Source: Microcosmobacter mediterraneus (GTDB lineage: Bacteria > Bacteroidota > Bacteroidia > Flavobacteriales > Flavobacteriaceae). From it: a DNA stretch of 64,000 nucleotides. Below the pieces are notes generated by a model. That model saw only the letters and a list, made by a program, of their open reading frames with translations, did not search any database and was not told the DNA's origin. A program made the translations under genes and the position numbers. How positions within the stretch are numbered: position 1 is the first letter of the stretch; each line of letters begins with the position of its first letter. The stretch covers positions 186,001 to 250,000 of the forward strand of contig NZ_JAVRIA010000003.1 in NCBI RefSeq assembly GCF_031846265.1, given 5' to 3'. Below, piece by piece: positions 44,855-53,002 of this stretch.

Positions 44855-46633
44855 TTATCGTACACCATGCATGAGTTTTTTGAGTGTAGGGTTCAGTACC
44901 ATTGATACAAATCCTATGGCAACAGAAACAAGTGTGAAAATTAAAAAGAAAGTACTTAAAGAGTACTGCTCAGTAATTTTATCTATCATGCCTCCCATAG
45001 TACCTGCTGCTTTTTGACCAATAGCAATAGCTAAATACCAAATACCAAACATAAAACCAATCATACGACCAGGAACTAATTTACTGAGGTAAGATAATCC
45101 AACTGGTGAAATACATAATTCTCCCATAGTATGAAACAAATAAGCAAGAATTAAAAATATCATACTTACAGATGCGGTTTTAGCGCCTTGAGGAATTCCC
45201 ATTGTACCAAATACTAAAATACCAAAACCAAGACCTAACAATACCATTCCGATACCATATTTCATGGCTGCACTTGGATTATATTTACTTTCCCACCACT
45301 TAGAAAAGAATGGTGCTAACGTAATGATAAAGAACGAATTTAAAATACCAAACCAAGAAGCAGGAACTTCAGTTGCCTCTTTACTAAACTCACGATTCAA
45401 TTTGTAGTATACTATATACCATAAGAAAACAAAGGATAAAGCAAGAATAATATTGGAGTACGGGATTTTTGAATATGTTTTTTTGAATAATAAATAGAGC
45501 ACCCAAGTTATTATTGCTAAAGGTCCAACAGTTAAAACTAAATCTATAATCTTGAATATCATTGCTGAATTTCCTGTTAAAGCTCTCTCTGTGTAGTCCC
45601 TTGCAAAAAGGGTCATAGACCCTAAAGATTGTTCAAAAGCAGCAAAAAAGAATACTGTAAATATCCCAAATACAGATACTGCGATAATTTTGTCTCGAAC
45701 AATCTTAGTATATCGTGATATTCTGGTAATTATTAAATACAAAAACATAGCTAAACTAGCGAGTATTGTAACATTAGAACCATCCATATCTCCTAGGCTA
45801 AAATCAAGCAGATTGATGTTTCCAATAGCAGACATAGGACCATTAAATAAGTATAACAATCCACCCAAGGATGATAATACTATTAAAGCTTTATCAATAC
45901 TTGTAAATGGGTTTAATTTTTCTTCTGAATCAACACTTTCAGAAGGAGAATCTTCATTTATATTTTGTGGTAATTCAACTTCATGAACTTTTGAAGGTCG
46001 TTCACCAATTTGCCCAAATAAATCTTTGGCTAACCAAAACTGAATTAAACCTAATAACATAAAAATACCAGCTAAACCAAAACCATAGCTCCAACCTATA
46101 TTTTCTGCTAAATAACCACAAAGCATCATTCCGAAAAAGGCACCAGCATTTACTCCCATATAATAAATCGTATACGCACCATCCTTTTTAGATTCTTTGC
46201 CTTTATACATTTCAGAAATCATAGAGGTCATATTTGGCTTAAAAAAACCAGTACCAATAATTAACAATGCTAATCCTAAATATAGAGACCAAGGAGTTTC
46301 AACAACCATTGCTGCATGACCTAACATCATGATAAAACACCCAATAATTACTGCCCACTTATAACCTGTATACTTATCTGCTAGCCATCCTCCAAGAATT
46401 GGAGTCAGATATAACAAAGCACCATAGGTACCAATTAATTCTAAAGCATGTTGACGTGGCCATTCCCAACCTGGATTGTCACTAATTATTGGTGCTGTTA
46501 AAAATAGTATCAATAATATTCGCATTCCATAAAATGAAAAACGTTCCCACATTTCAGTAAAAAATATCACAAACAAGCCAGCAGGATGACCAATAACCTT
46601 GTCTTTAAATAAATTTTCAATATCTGTACTCAT
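44855..46633 (-). CDS. proton-dependent oligopeptide transporter (POT/PTR family), paralogue 1
   Basis: 592 residues with about 14 hydrophobic helices. The ExxER motif of POT symporters is present in FTEMWERFSFYGMRILLILF, GGWLADKYTGYKWAVIIG follows, and the PTR2 signature region reads YTIYYMGVNAGAFFGMMLCG. HTMGELCISPVGLSYLSKLV is conserved in the second half. It imports di- and tripeptides with protons. It is about 75 residues longer than its neighbour because of a soluble loop near 215-245 (ERPSKVHEVELPQNINEDSP). It lies downstream of a second POT gene and a DPP-IV gene, so it likely takes up the dipeptides that enzyme releases. Confidence 0.93.
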   Translation of the reverse strand: MSTDIENLFKDKVIGHPAGLFVIFFTEMWERFSFYGMRILLILFLTAPIISDNPGWEWPRQHALELIGTYGALLYLTPILGGWLADKYTGYKWAVIIGCFIMMLGHAAMVVETPWSLYLGLALLIIGTGFFKPNMTSMISEMYKGKESKKDGAYTIYYMGVNAGAFFGMMLCGYLAENIGWSYGFGLAGIFMLLGLIQFWLAKDLFGQIGERPSKVHEVELPQNINEDSPSESVDSEEKLNPFTSIDKALIVLSSLGGLLYLFNGPMSAIGNINLLDFSLGDMDGSNVTILASLAMFLYLIITRISRYTKIVRDKIIAVSVFGIFTVFFFAAFEQSLGSMTLFARDYTERALTGNSAMIFKIIDLVLTVGPLAIITWVLYLLFKKTYSKIPYSNIILALSFVFLWYIVYYKLNREFSKEATEVPASWFGILNSFFIITLAPFFSKWWESKYNPSAAMKYGIGMVLLGLGFGILVFGTMGIPQGAKTASVSMIFLILAYLFHTMGELCISPVGLSYLSKLVPGRMIGFMFGIWYLAIAIGQKAAGTMGGMIDKITEQYSLSTFFLIFTLVSVAIGFVSMVLNPTLKKLMHGVR

Positions 46634-46657
46634 AATAGTTAGTTTAGTTATAAGGAA

Positions 46658-46679
46658 AAACCCTCAATAAAGAGGGTTT
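46658..46679 (-). terminator. hairpin between the two POT genes
   Basis: An 8-bp stem (AAACCCTC at 46658-46665 with 46672-46679), 6-nt loop, and further U residues on the - transcript. It follows the upstream POT stop by 5 bp and may partly uncouple the two genes. Confidence 0.7.
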
Positions 46680-46684
46680 GTATT

Positions 46685-48238
46685 TTAATTATCCGCTAAT
46701 TCAAAGCCTTCAGCTTCTTCATATTTTAAATCTCTTTCTTGATCTTCAACACCATGAGTTAATCGTTTTAGTGGTTTTAAAATTGCAATAAACAAACCTC
46801 CTATTATGACTGTGAATATCACAATTCCAGCAAAAATGGTTTTCTCGCCATAATCGGTTGCAGATTCTCCTACAATACCTGCAACTTTATTTCCTAATCC
46901 TGTTGCTGCAAAATATACTCCCATCATTAAAGATGCATATTTAATAGGTGCTAGTTTTGTAATAAACGATAATGCTACTGGAGAAATACATAACTCTCCA
47001 ATGGTATGGAATAAATAAGCTAAAACTAACCAAATCATACTTGAAGATCCTGATTTTTCAAATTCCATAGCTGCAAATACCATGAATAAAAATCCAAATC
47101 CCATAATGATAATACCTAAAGCCATCTTAAACAAAGATGAGGCTTCTCTACCTTTTAATTTTCGTTTAGCCCAATAACCAGCAACTCCTGTTGCGAAAAG
47201 GATAATAAATCCTGCATTTAAACTTTGAAACATTACAGTTGGTATTTCCCAACCAAATAACATTCTATCAGTATTGGTTTCTGTGTATAAATTCATTAAT
47301 CCACCTGCTTGCTCAAAAGCGCCCCAAAAAATAATTACCATAATAAATGACAATAATAGTACAAGAAAACGATCTTTATAAGCTTGTGAATCTAGTTCTT
47401 TATATATCATCATTAATAAAGCAGCAATTGCTGTTAAGAATAAAAATAGTAATCCGTAGCCCCAACCTAAATAATACCATCCTATCCCAGATAATACAGC
47501 TAGAATGATTGTAAACGTAAGTTGTGTGGGTGCACTAGATAATTTAGAATATAATTTACCATAAGATATCTCATTTGGGTCATCTTTTGTTGGTTTTACA
47601 AAATTTCCAACATGTGTTAAATATTTTTGTCCATATAAATAGTTTATTAATCCTAGAACCATTACAATTCCTGCTAATCCAAATCCTGCATGCCAACCCC
47701 ATTCTGCTACAACAAGACCTACAATCATAGTTGCTAGTAAAGAACCTAGATTAATCCCAATGTAAAAAATACTAAAACCTTTATCTCGTCTTATATCACC
47801 TTCCTTATAAAGTCCCCCAACCATTGTAGATATATTTGGTTTCAACAAACCAACTCCTAAAATTACAAGTCCTAGGCCAGTATAAAATGCCCAAATATCT
47901 GTTAGAACTAATACACCGTGTCCTAAACATAGAACAATTGCTCCTACCAAGACAGCCTTTTTTTGTCCAATTAATTTATCTGCTATCATACCTCCAGGAA
48001 TTGACATCACATAAACCAACATGGTATACCATCCATAGAGTGCTAAAGCTTCTTTACTTGTCCAGCCTAAACCAGCACCTCTATCATCTCCAATAGTCTC
48101 AGTAGTCATATATAATACCAACAAAGCTCTCATTCCATAATATGAAAATCGTTCCCACATTTCTGTTAGGAATAGAATATAAAGACCTATTGGTTGCCCA
48201 AAAAGTTCTTTTTGATGTTGTTCAGTTACTGTTGCCAT
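46685..48238 (-). CDS. proton-dependent oligopeptide transporter (POT/PTR family), paralogue 2
   Basis: 517 residues, about 14 helices. The ExxER motif is in LTEMWERFSYYGMRALLVLY, and GGMIADKLIGQKKAVLVGAI and the signature region FSIFYIGINLGSLLATMIVG follow. FHTIGELCISPVALSFITKL is the counterpart of the segment in the next POT. It imports small peptides by proton symport. The gene starts 30 bp after the DPP-IV gene on the same strand, so co-transcription is likely. The two POT proteins are clearly paralogous but well diverged, suggesting different peptide preferences. Confidence 0.94.
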   Translation of the reverse strand: MATVTEQHQKELFGQPIGLYILFLTEMWERFSYYGMRALLVLYMTTETIGDDRGAGLGWTSKEALALYGWYTMLVYVMSIPGGMIADKLIGQKKAVLVGAIVLCLGHGVLVLTDIWAFYTGLGLVILGVGLLKPNISTMVGGLYKEGDIRRDKGFSIFYIGINLGSLLATMIVGLVVAEWGWHAGFGLAGIVMVLGLINYLYGQKYLTHVGNFVKPTKDDPNEISYGKLYSKLSSAPTQLTFTIILAVLSGIGWYYLGWGYGLLFLFLTAIAALLMMIYKELDSQAYKDRFLVLLLSFIMVIIFWGAFEQAGGLMNLYTETNTDRMLFGWEIPTVMFQSLNAGFIILFATGVAGYWAKRKLKGREASSLFKMALGIIIMGFGFLFMVFAAMEFEKSGSSSMIWLVLAYLFHTIGELCISPVALSFITKLAPIKYASLMMGVYFAATGLGNKVAGIVGESATDYGEKTIFAGIVIFTVIIGGLFIAILKPLKRLTHGVEDQERDLKYEEAEGFELADN

Positions 48239-48268
48239 AAAATTTATATTAGTTAGTTATAGTTTAGT

Positions 48269-50500
48269 TTATCCTTTAATTTTTGAAGTTTCTTGTTTCT
48301 CTTCTTCTTTCATTTCTCGTTTATCTCCTAATGTTTTATGAATGAAGTTGGTCATTTTTTTATACAAATGTAACCTTGTATTTCCTCCATAAATACCATG
48401 ATTTTTATCTGGATAAATCATCCATTCAAACTGTTTATCTGCTTGAATCAATGCTTCTACCATACGCATGGTATTTTGTAAATGTACATTATCATCTCCT
48501 GTGCCATGAATTAATAAGAAATCTCCTTTTAATTTATCTACATGATTTATTGGTGAGTTTTCATCATAACCACTGGGATTTTCTTGTGGTGTAGTCATAT
48601 AACGCTCAGTATAAATGGTATCGTAAAAACGCCAGCTTGTTACTGGTGCAACAGCGATGGCCATACTAAACACATCGTTGCCTTTAAACAAAGCATTACT
48701 ACTCATAAAACCTCCATAACTCCAGCCCCAAATTCCTATCCTATCTTCATCTATATAAGATCGTTTACCTAATTGCTTAGCTGCTTCTATTTGGTCTTCT
48801 ACTTCGTATTTACCTAATTCATTTTGCGTAACTTTTTTAAATGCCGCACCTTTTAATCCCGTTCCTCGGCCATCAATACAAACCACTATATAGCCTTGTT
48901 GTGCGAGATGCTGATACCAATAATCATTGACTCCATTCCAACGATTGGATACTTGTTGCGAACCAGGTCCAGAGTACTGATACATAAATAAAGGATATTC
49001 TTTGTTAGCATCAAAGTCTGCAGGTTTTATCATCCACATGTTAAGGTCATTGCCATTAACGGAAATAGTACTAAACTCTTTTCTAGAGGTTTTATAATCT
49101 AAAAGTTTCTTGGACACCTTATCATTATCAACAATACTCTTAATGACATTACCATTTTTAGAGCTGTTTAGTGTATACTCTGGAGGTGAGGTTGCGCTAG
49201 AATGTGTATTAATGTAGTATGTAAAGTCAGCACTAAACGATGCACTATTTGTACCATCTGTTTTAGATAATCTAGTTTTCTTTTTACCATTTAAACCAAT
49301 GCTGTAAACATCTCTATTTATTGATCCATTCTCTACAGATTGATAGTATATACGTTTATTATTAGCATCGTAACCATAATAGTTAGTAACTTCCCAGTTA
49401 CCATCAGTAACCTGATTTATTAGCTCACCAGACTTATCATAATGATAAATATGGTTGAATCCATTTTTTTCGCTTGTCCAAATAAAGCTATGATCTTCAA
49501 GAAAAGTTAAATCAAAAGTAACATCTATATAAGCATCATCCTTTTCAGCAATTGCTAATTTAGAAGTCATGTTAGATGCATTAATCATCCACAGATCTAA
49601 TTCATTCTGATGGCGATTCATATATTGAGCACTAAGGATATTAGCCTCATTAGTCCACTCTATTCTAGGTATGTAAAAATCTGAATATGATTTATCCACT
49701 TTTACTTCACTAGTAGAGTTATTTTTTAAATCATGAATATGTAACGATACCAGAGAATTTGCCTCACCAGCTTTTGGATATTTAAATACTTGTTGTGTTT
49801 GATATAACTCAGATCCATATACATCCATAGAAAATTCAGGCACATTGGTTTCATCAAACCTAATAAAAGCTATTTTGTTGCTATCAGCATTCCAGTCAAA
49901 GGCTCTCACAAAACTAAATTCTTCTTCATAAACCCAATCTGTAATACCATTAATTACTTTATTGGTTTCACCATCAGTTGTAATTTGTAATACCTTACCA
50001 GAGGTTAAGTCTTTAACATACAAGTTATTTAGGTATCCATAGGCAACTTTAGTTCCATCTGGAGATAAAGTAGGCTCTTGGATTTTATTATCAGAAATCT
50101 TTATTAAATCAGAATTATTGGTGTCTAAAACATAATAAATTCCTAATCGAGAACGTCTAAAAACAGGAACTTCTTCTATAGTTAATATAACCTTAGATTC
50201 ATCATTATTGAAGGTGTAATCTATAAAGTATTGAATTTCTGATAAATCTGCAGAATTGACTAAAGTCTTCTCTTTTTCAAGTGTTTTGTAATTATAAATA
50301 TCAATAGAAGATGTTCTGTTTGCTCTATCAAAATTTAATACTGAATATTGCTTGCCATTTTTCATAGAATGCAAAGACTGCATTCCTTGTGTTCTAAAAG
50401 TTCCGCTCCAAATATCCTCTAATGAGATTTCTTTGGTTTGAGCATGGATAGAAATAGCTGATAAAAAGGCAATAAAAGCGAAGAACTTAATAATTTTCAT
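48269..50500 (-). CDS. dipeptidyl-peptidase IV-like S9 serine peptidase
   Basis: 743 residues with a signal peptide ending near SIHAQ. An N-terminal beta-propeller (about 40-480) includes the DPP-IV hallmark DWVYEEEFSF, whose Glu pair binds the substrate N-terminus. The C-terminal alpha/beta hydrolase domain holds S594 in GWSYGGFMSS, an Asp in HGTGDDNVHLQ and a His in DKNHGIYGG. It removes dipeptides (typically X-Pro) from peptide N-termini in the periplasm. Upstream of two POT transporters, it forms a peptide degradation and import group. A Glu/Lys-rich tail (KREMKEEEKQETSKIKG) ends the protein. Confidence 0.95.
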   Translation of the reverse strand: MKIIKFFAFIAFLSAISIHAQTKEISLEDIWSGTFRTQGMQSLHSMKNGKQYSVLNFDRANRTSSIDIYNYKTLEKEKTLVNSADLSEIQYFIDYTFNNDESKVILTIEEVPVFRRSRLGIYYVLDTNNSDLIKISDNKIQEPTLSPDGTKVAYGYLNNLYVKDLTSGKVLQITTDGETNKVINGITDWVYEEEFSFVRAFDWNADSNKIAFIRFDETNVPEFSMDVYGSELYQTQQVFKYPKAGEANSLVSLHIHDLKNNSTSEVKVDKSYSDFYIPRIEWTNEANILSAQYMNRHQNELDLWMINASNMTSKLAIAEKDDAYIDVTFDLTFLEDHSFIWTSEKNGFNHIYHYDKSGELINQVTDGNWEVTNYYGYDANNKRIYYQSVENGSINRDVYSIGLNGKKKTRLSKTDGTNSASFSADFTYYINTHSSATSPPEYTLNSSKNGNVIKSIVDNDKVSKKLLDYKTSRKEFSTISVNGNDLNMWMIKPADFDANKEYPLFMYQYSGPGSQQVSNRWNGVNDYWYQHLAQQGYIVVCIDGRGTGLKGAAFKKVTQNELGKYEVEDQIEAAKQLGKRSYIDEDRIGIWGWSYGGFMSSNALFKGNDVFSMAIAVAPVTSWRFYDTIYTERYMTTPQENPSGYDENSPINHVDKLKGDFLLIHGTGDDNVHLQNTMRMVEALIQADKQFEWMIYPDKNHGIYGGNTRLHLYKKMTNFIHKTLGDKREMKEEEKQETSKIKG

Positions 50501-50619
50501 TTAGTTAATTTTTGTGCAAAATGATGCCAAGTTTACTAAAAATAATGCAAAAAACCCTAATTATTTACAGTAAATCGGTATTAAAACTATAACTCGAACA
50601 ATTTTCGTACCAAGAGTAC

Positions 50620-50627
50620 TATCTTTG
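50620..50627 (+). promoter_or_regulatory. candidate -7 element (TATCTTTG) for the mvaA operon
   Basis: TATCTTTG matches TAnnTTTG and lies 34 bp before the mvaA GTG. A clear TTG at the -33 position is lacking. Confidence 0.5.
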
Positions 50628-50661
50628 TATTTACAACATTTTTAATGTAAAAAATACTTTA

Positions 50662-51963
50662 GTGAACGGTTTCTCCAAGTTAACAAAAACTGAAAAAATA
50701 GATTGGATTGTTAATGAATACTTTTCTAATCCAACTGAAGCTCAGCAACTTCTTAAACAATATTGGAATACAGATTCTAAATTACAACAGTTGCATGATG
50801 AGTTTATAGAAAATACAATATCTAACTATTATTTACCTCTTGGTGTTGCTCCAAATTTTATTATTAATAGCACTAACTACACTATACCAATGGCTATTGA
50901 AGAAAGCTCCGTAGTTGCTGCTGCTAGTAAAGCTGCCAAATTTTGGGCAGAACGTGGTGGTTTTACAACCAACGTTATTTCTACAACCAAAATTGGGCAG
51001 GTTCATTTTAAGTATTCTGGGCATTTTAGTGATTTGACCGAGTTTTTTAAATCGATTAAACCTAAACTTATTGAGGATACTAAACCTATTACCAAGAACA
51101 TGGAAGCTCGTGGTGGTGGTATCTTAGATATTGAGCTAAGAGATAAAACAGCTTCATTAGACAACTATTATCAACTACACTGCTCATTTGAAACCTTAGA
51201 TGCCATGGGAGCAAATTTTATAAACTCGTGTTTAGAACAATTTGCAAAGACGTTAAAATCTCAAGTTGAATCTCATCTTAATGAAACTATTGACATTATT
51301 ATGAGCATCCTTTCTAATTATGTTCCCGAATGTTTAGTTAGAGCTGAAGTAAGTTGTGATGTTATTGATTTAAAAGATAAAGGCTTAGAAAATCCTCAAC
51401 TATTTGCTGAAAAATTTGTCCAAGCTGTTGCCATAGCAGAAGTAGAACCTTATAGAGCAGTGACACATAATAAAGGAATCATGAATGGTGTTGATGCTGT
51501 AATATTAGCAACAGGAAATGATTTTAGAGCTGTAGAAGCTGGTGTTCATGCTTATGCTTCAAAAGATGGTCAATATAGAAGTTTAACACATGCTACTATT
51601 GTAGATAATATTTTTAAATTTTGGATAGAAATACCATTAGCACTCGGAACTGTTGGTGGTTTAACACGTTTACATCCTTTAGTTAAATTTTCTTTAGAAT
51701 TATTAAGAAATCCCTCAGCAAAAGAATTAATGTCAATTGTTGCTGTTGCTGGATTAGCTCAAAATTTTGGAGCACTTCGTTCTTTAACTACTACAGGAAT
51801 TCAGGAAGGCCATATGAAAATGCATTTAATGAATATTCTCAATCAGTTTGAAGCCAATACAAAAGAGAAAGATTATATCATAACACTTTTTAAGGATAAA
51901 GCTATAACACATAATGCTGTTGTTGAAGCTTTAGATTTATTTAGACAATCTAATAGTGATTAA
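50662..51963 (+). CDS. mvaA: hydroxymethylglutaryl-CoA reductase, class II type
   Basis: 433 residues, GTG start (gtgaacggtttctcc). HMG-CoA reductase makes mevalonate for isoprenoid synthesis. Landmarks of the bacterial class II enzyme: FSKLTKTEKIDWIVNEYF at the start, SNYYLPLGVAPNFIIN, AIEESSVVAAASKAAKFW, ETLDAMGANFINSCLEQF, and RAVTHNKGIMNGVDAVILAT with the catalytic Lys, then GNDFRAVEAGVHAYAS (NAD(P)H region) and a C-terminal catalytic His near GIQEGHMKMHL. The next gene, a GHMP kinase, overlaps it by 8 nt. That supports a biosynthetic mevalonate pathway role rather than mevalonate degradation. Confidence 0.94.
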   Translation: MNGFSKLTKTEKIDWIVNEYFSNPTEAQQLLKQYWNTDSKLQQLHDEFIENTISNYYLPLGVAPNFIINSTNYTIPMAIEESSVVAAASKAAKFWAERGGFTTNVISTTKIGQVHFKYSGHFSDLTEFFKSIKPKLIEDTKPITKNMEARGGGILDIELRDKTASLDNYYQLHCSFETLDAMGANFINSCLEQFAKTLKSQVESHLNETIDIIMSILSNYVPECLVRAEVSCDVIDLKDKGLENPQLFAEKFVQAVAIAEVEPYRAVTHNKGIMNGVDAVILATGNDFRAVEAGVHAYASKDGQYRSLTHATIVDNIFKFWIEIPLALGTVGGLTRLHPLVKFSLELLRNPSAKELMSIVAVAGLAQNFGALRSLTTTGIQEGHMKMHLMNILNQFEANTKEKDYIITLFKDKAITHNAVVEALDLFRQSNSD

Positions 51964-52873
51964 AAACAAAACATATTACAGCAACGGAAAATTATTAGTA
52001 ACTGGAGAGTACGTCGTATTAGATGGTGCAAAATCTCTAGCTGTACCAACTTCCTTTGGGCAATCTCTTACTGTAAAATATTCAGACAATGATGTATTAC
52101 AATGGAATAGCTACGATTATACTAATTCCATTTGGTTTGAAGCTAATTTTAGTGTTGAAAACAACTTTGATATTTTAGACACAAATCATCGAGATATTGC
52201 TAATAAATTAAAAGATATTCTAAAATATATTCAACGAATACAACCAGAATTCTTTAAATATTCTAGAGGAAAATTAGTTGAAACTCACCTCGATTTTAAT
52301 AGAGAATGGGGTTTAGGAACCTCATCAACATTAATAAACAACCTTGCAACTTGGTCTAATGTAGATCCATATATCTTACTAGAAAACACCTTTGGTGGTA
52401 GTGGATATGACATAGCTTGTGCCAAGTATAATAAGCCTATTACATATCAGCTATCTAATGATAGTAGAGTTGTAAATACTGTAACATTCAACCCTGAATT
52501 TAAATCTCATCTCTATTTTGTATACCTTAATCAGAAAAAAAACAGCAGAGAAGCTATAGCACAATATAAAGGCAATCAACCGATTTCTTTAGCTACAATT
52601 TCTGAAGTTAGCTCACTAACAGAAGCAATTATAGACTGTTCTAATTTATCAGAGTTTCAATTTTTGATACGCAACCATGAACTAATAATATCTAAAATAA
52701 TTAATCAAGAGACGATTCAAAACAGATTGTTTAGCGATTTTAAAGGTCAGATAAAAAGTTTAGGAGCTTGGGGAGGCGATTTTATTTTAGTGGCTTCAGA
52801 AATTAACCCAAAAGCGTATTTCAAAGAGCTTAGGTTTTCAACAGTAATTCCGTATTCTGATATGGTTTTGTAG
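51956..52873 (+). CDS. GYDIA-type GHMP kinase (mevalonate-pathway-linked)
   Basis: 305 residues with a GTG start overlapping mvaA by 8 nt. GHMP kinase features are the N-terminal NGKLLVTGEYVVLDGAKSLA, the phosphate loop WGLGTSSTLINNLATW, the family tag FGGSGYDIACAKYN that gives the GYDIA group its name, and the C-terminal LGAWGGDFILVAS in place of the usual GSGxGG motif. Coupling to HMG-CoA reductase suggests mevalonate kinase or phosphomevalonate kinase activity. The group is, to my knowledge, not well characterised, so the exact substrate is open. Confidence 0.88.
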   Translation: MIKNKTYYSNGKLLVTGEYVVLDGAKSLAVPTSFGQSLTVKYSDNDVLQWNSYDYTNSIWFEANFSVENNFDILDTNHRDIANKLKDILKYIQRIQPEFFKYSRGKLVETHLDFNREWGLGTSSTLINNLATWSNVDPYILLENTFGGSGYDIACAKYNKPITYQLSNDSRVVNTVTFNPEFKSHLYFVYLNQKKNSREAIAQYKGNQPISLATISEVSSLTEAIIDCSNLSEFQFLIRNHELIISKIINQETIQNRLFSDFKGQIKSLGAWGGDFILVASEINPKAYFKELRFSTVIPYSDMVL

Positions 52874-52903
52874 ACTTTCTTGTTTATAATAATCTTCAAT
52901 TCT

Positions 52904-52949
52904 ATTTCTTTATCATCGTAATATTGCAATATCACGATGATAAAGAAAT
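52904..52949. repeat. 46-bp near-perfect palindrome
   Basis: Left arm 52904-52926 and right arm 52927-52949 are reverse complements at 22 of 23 positions with no spacer; the outer part (ATTTCTTTATCATCG and its complement) matches perfectly over 15 bp. It lies between the convergent GHMP kinase and ppiD genes, 11 bp beside a typical terminator. Confidence 0.85.
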
Positions 52950-52953
52950 TTAC

Positions 52954-52986
52954 AAAAAAAGCCGTACGTCATGTACGGCTTTTTTT
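52954..52986. terminator. bidirectional terminator between the GHMP kinase and ppiD genes
   Basis: GCCGTAC (52961-52967) pairs with GTACGGC (52973-52979) around a 5-nt loop, flanked by A7 (52954-52960) and T7 (52980-52986). The symmetric shape serves both converging operons. Confidence 0.9.
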
Positions 52987-53002
52987 CTAGTATATTTAAT
53001 TA

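Noticed and set aside
52747..52935. 62-codon - strand frame over the end of the GHMP kinase gene and the palindrome
   Set aside because: Mostly antisense to the kinase gene and runs through the inverted repeat; no domain or start signal.
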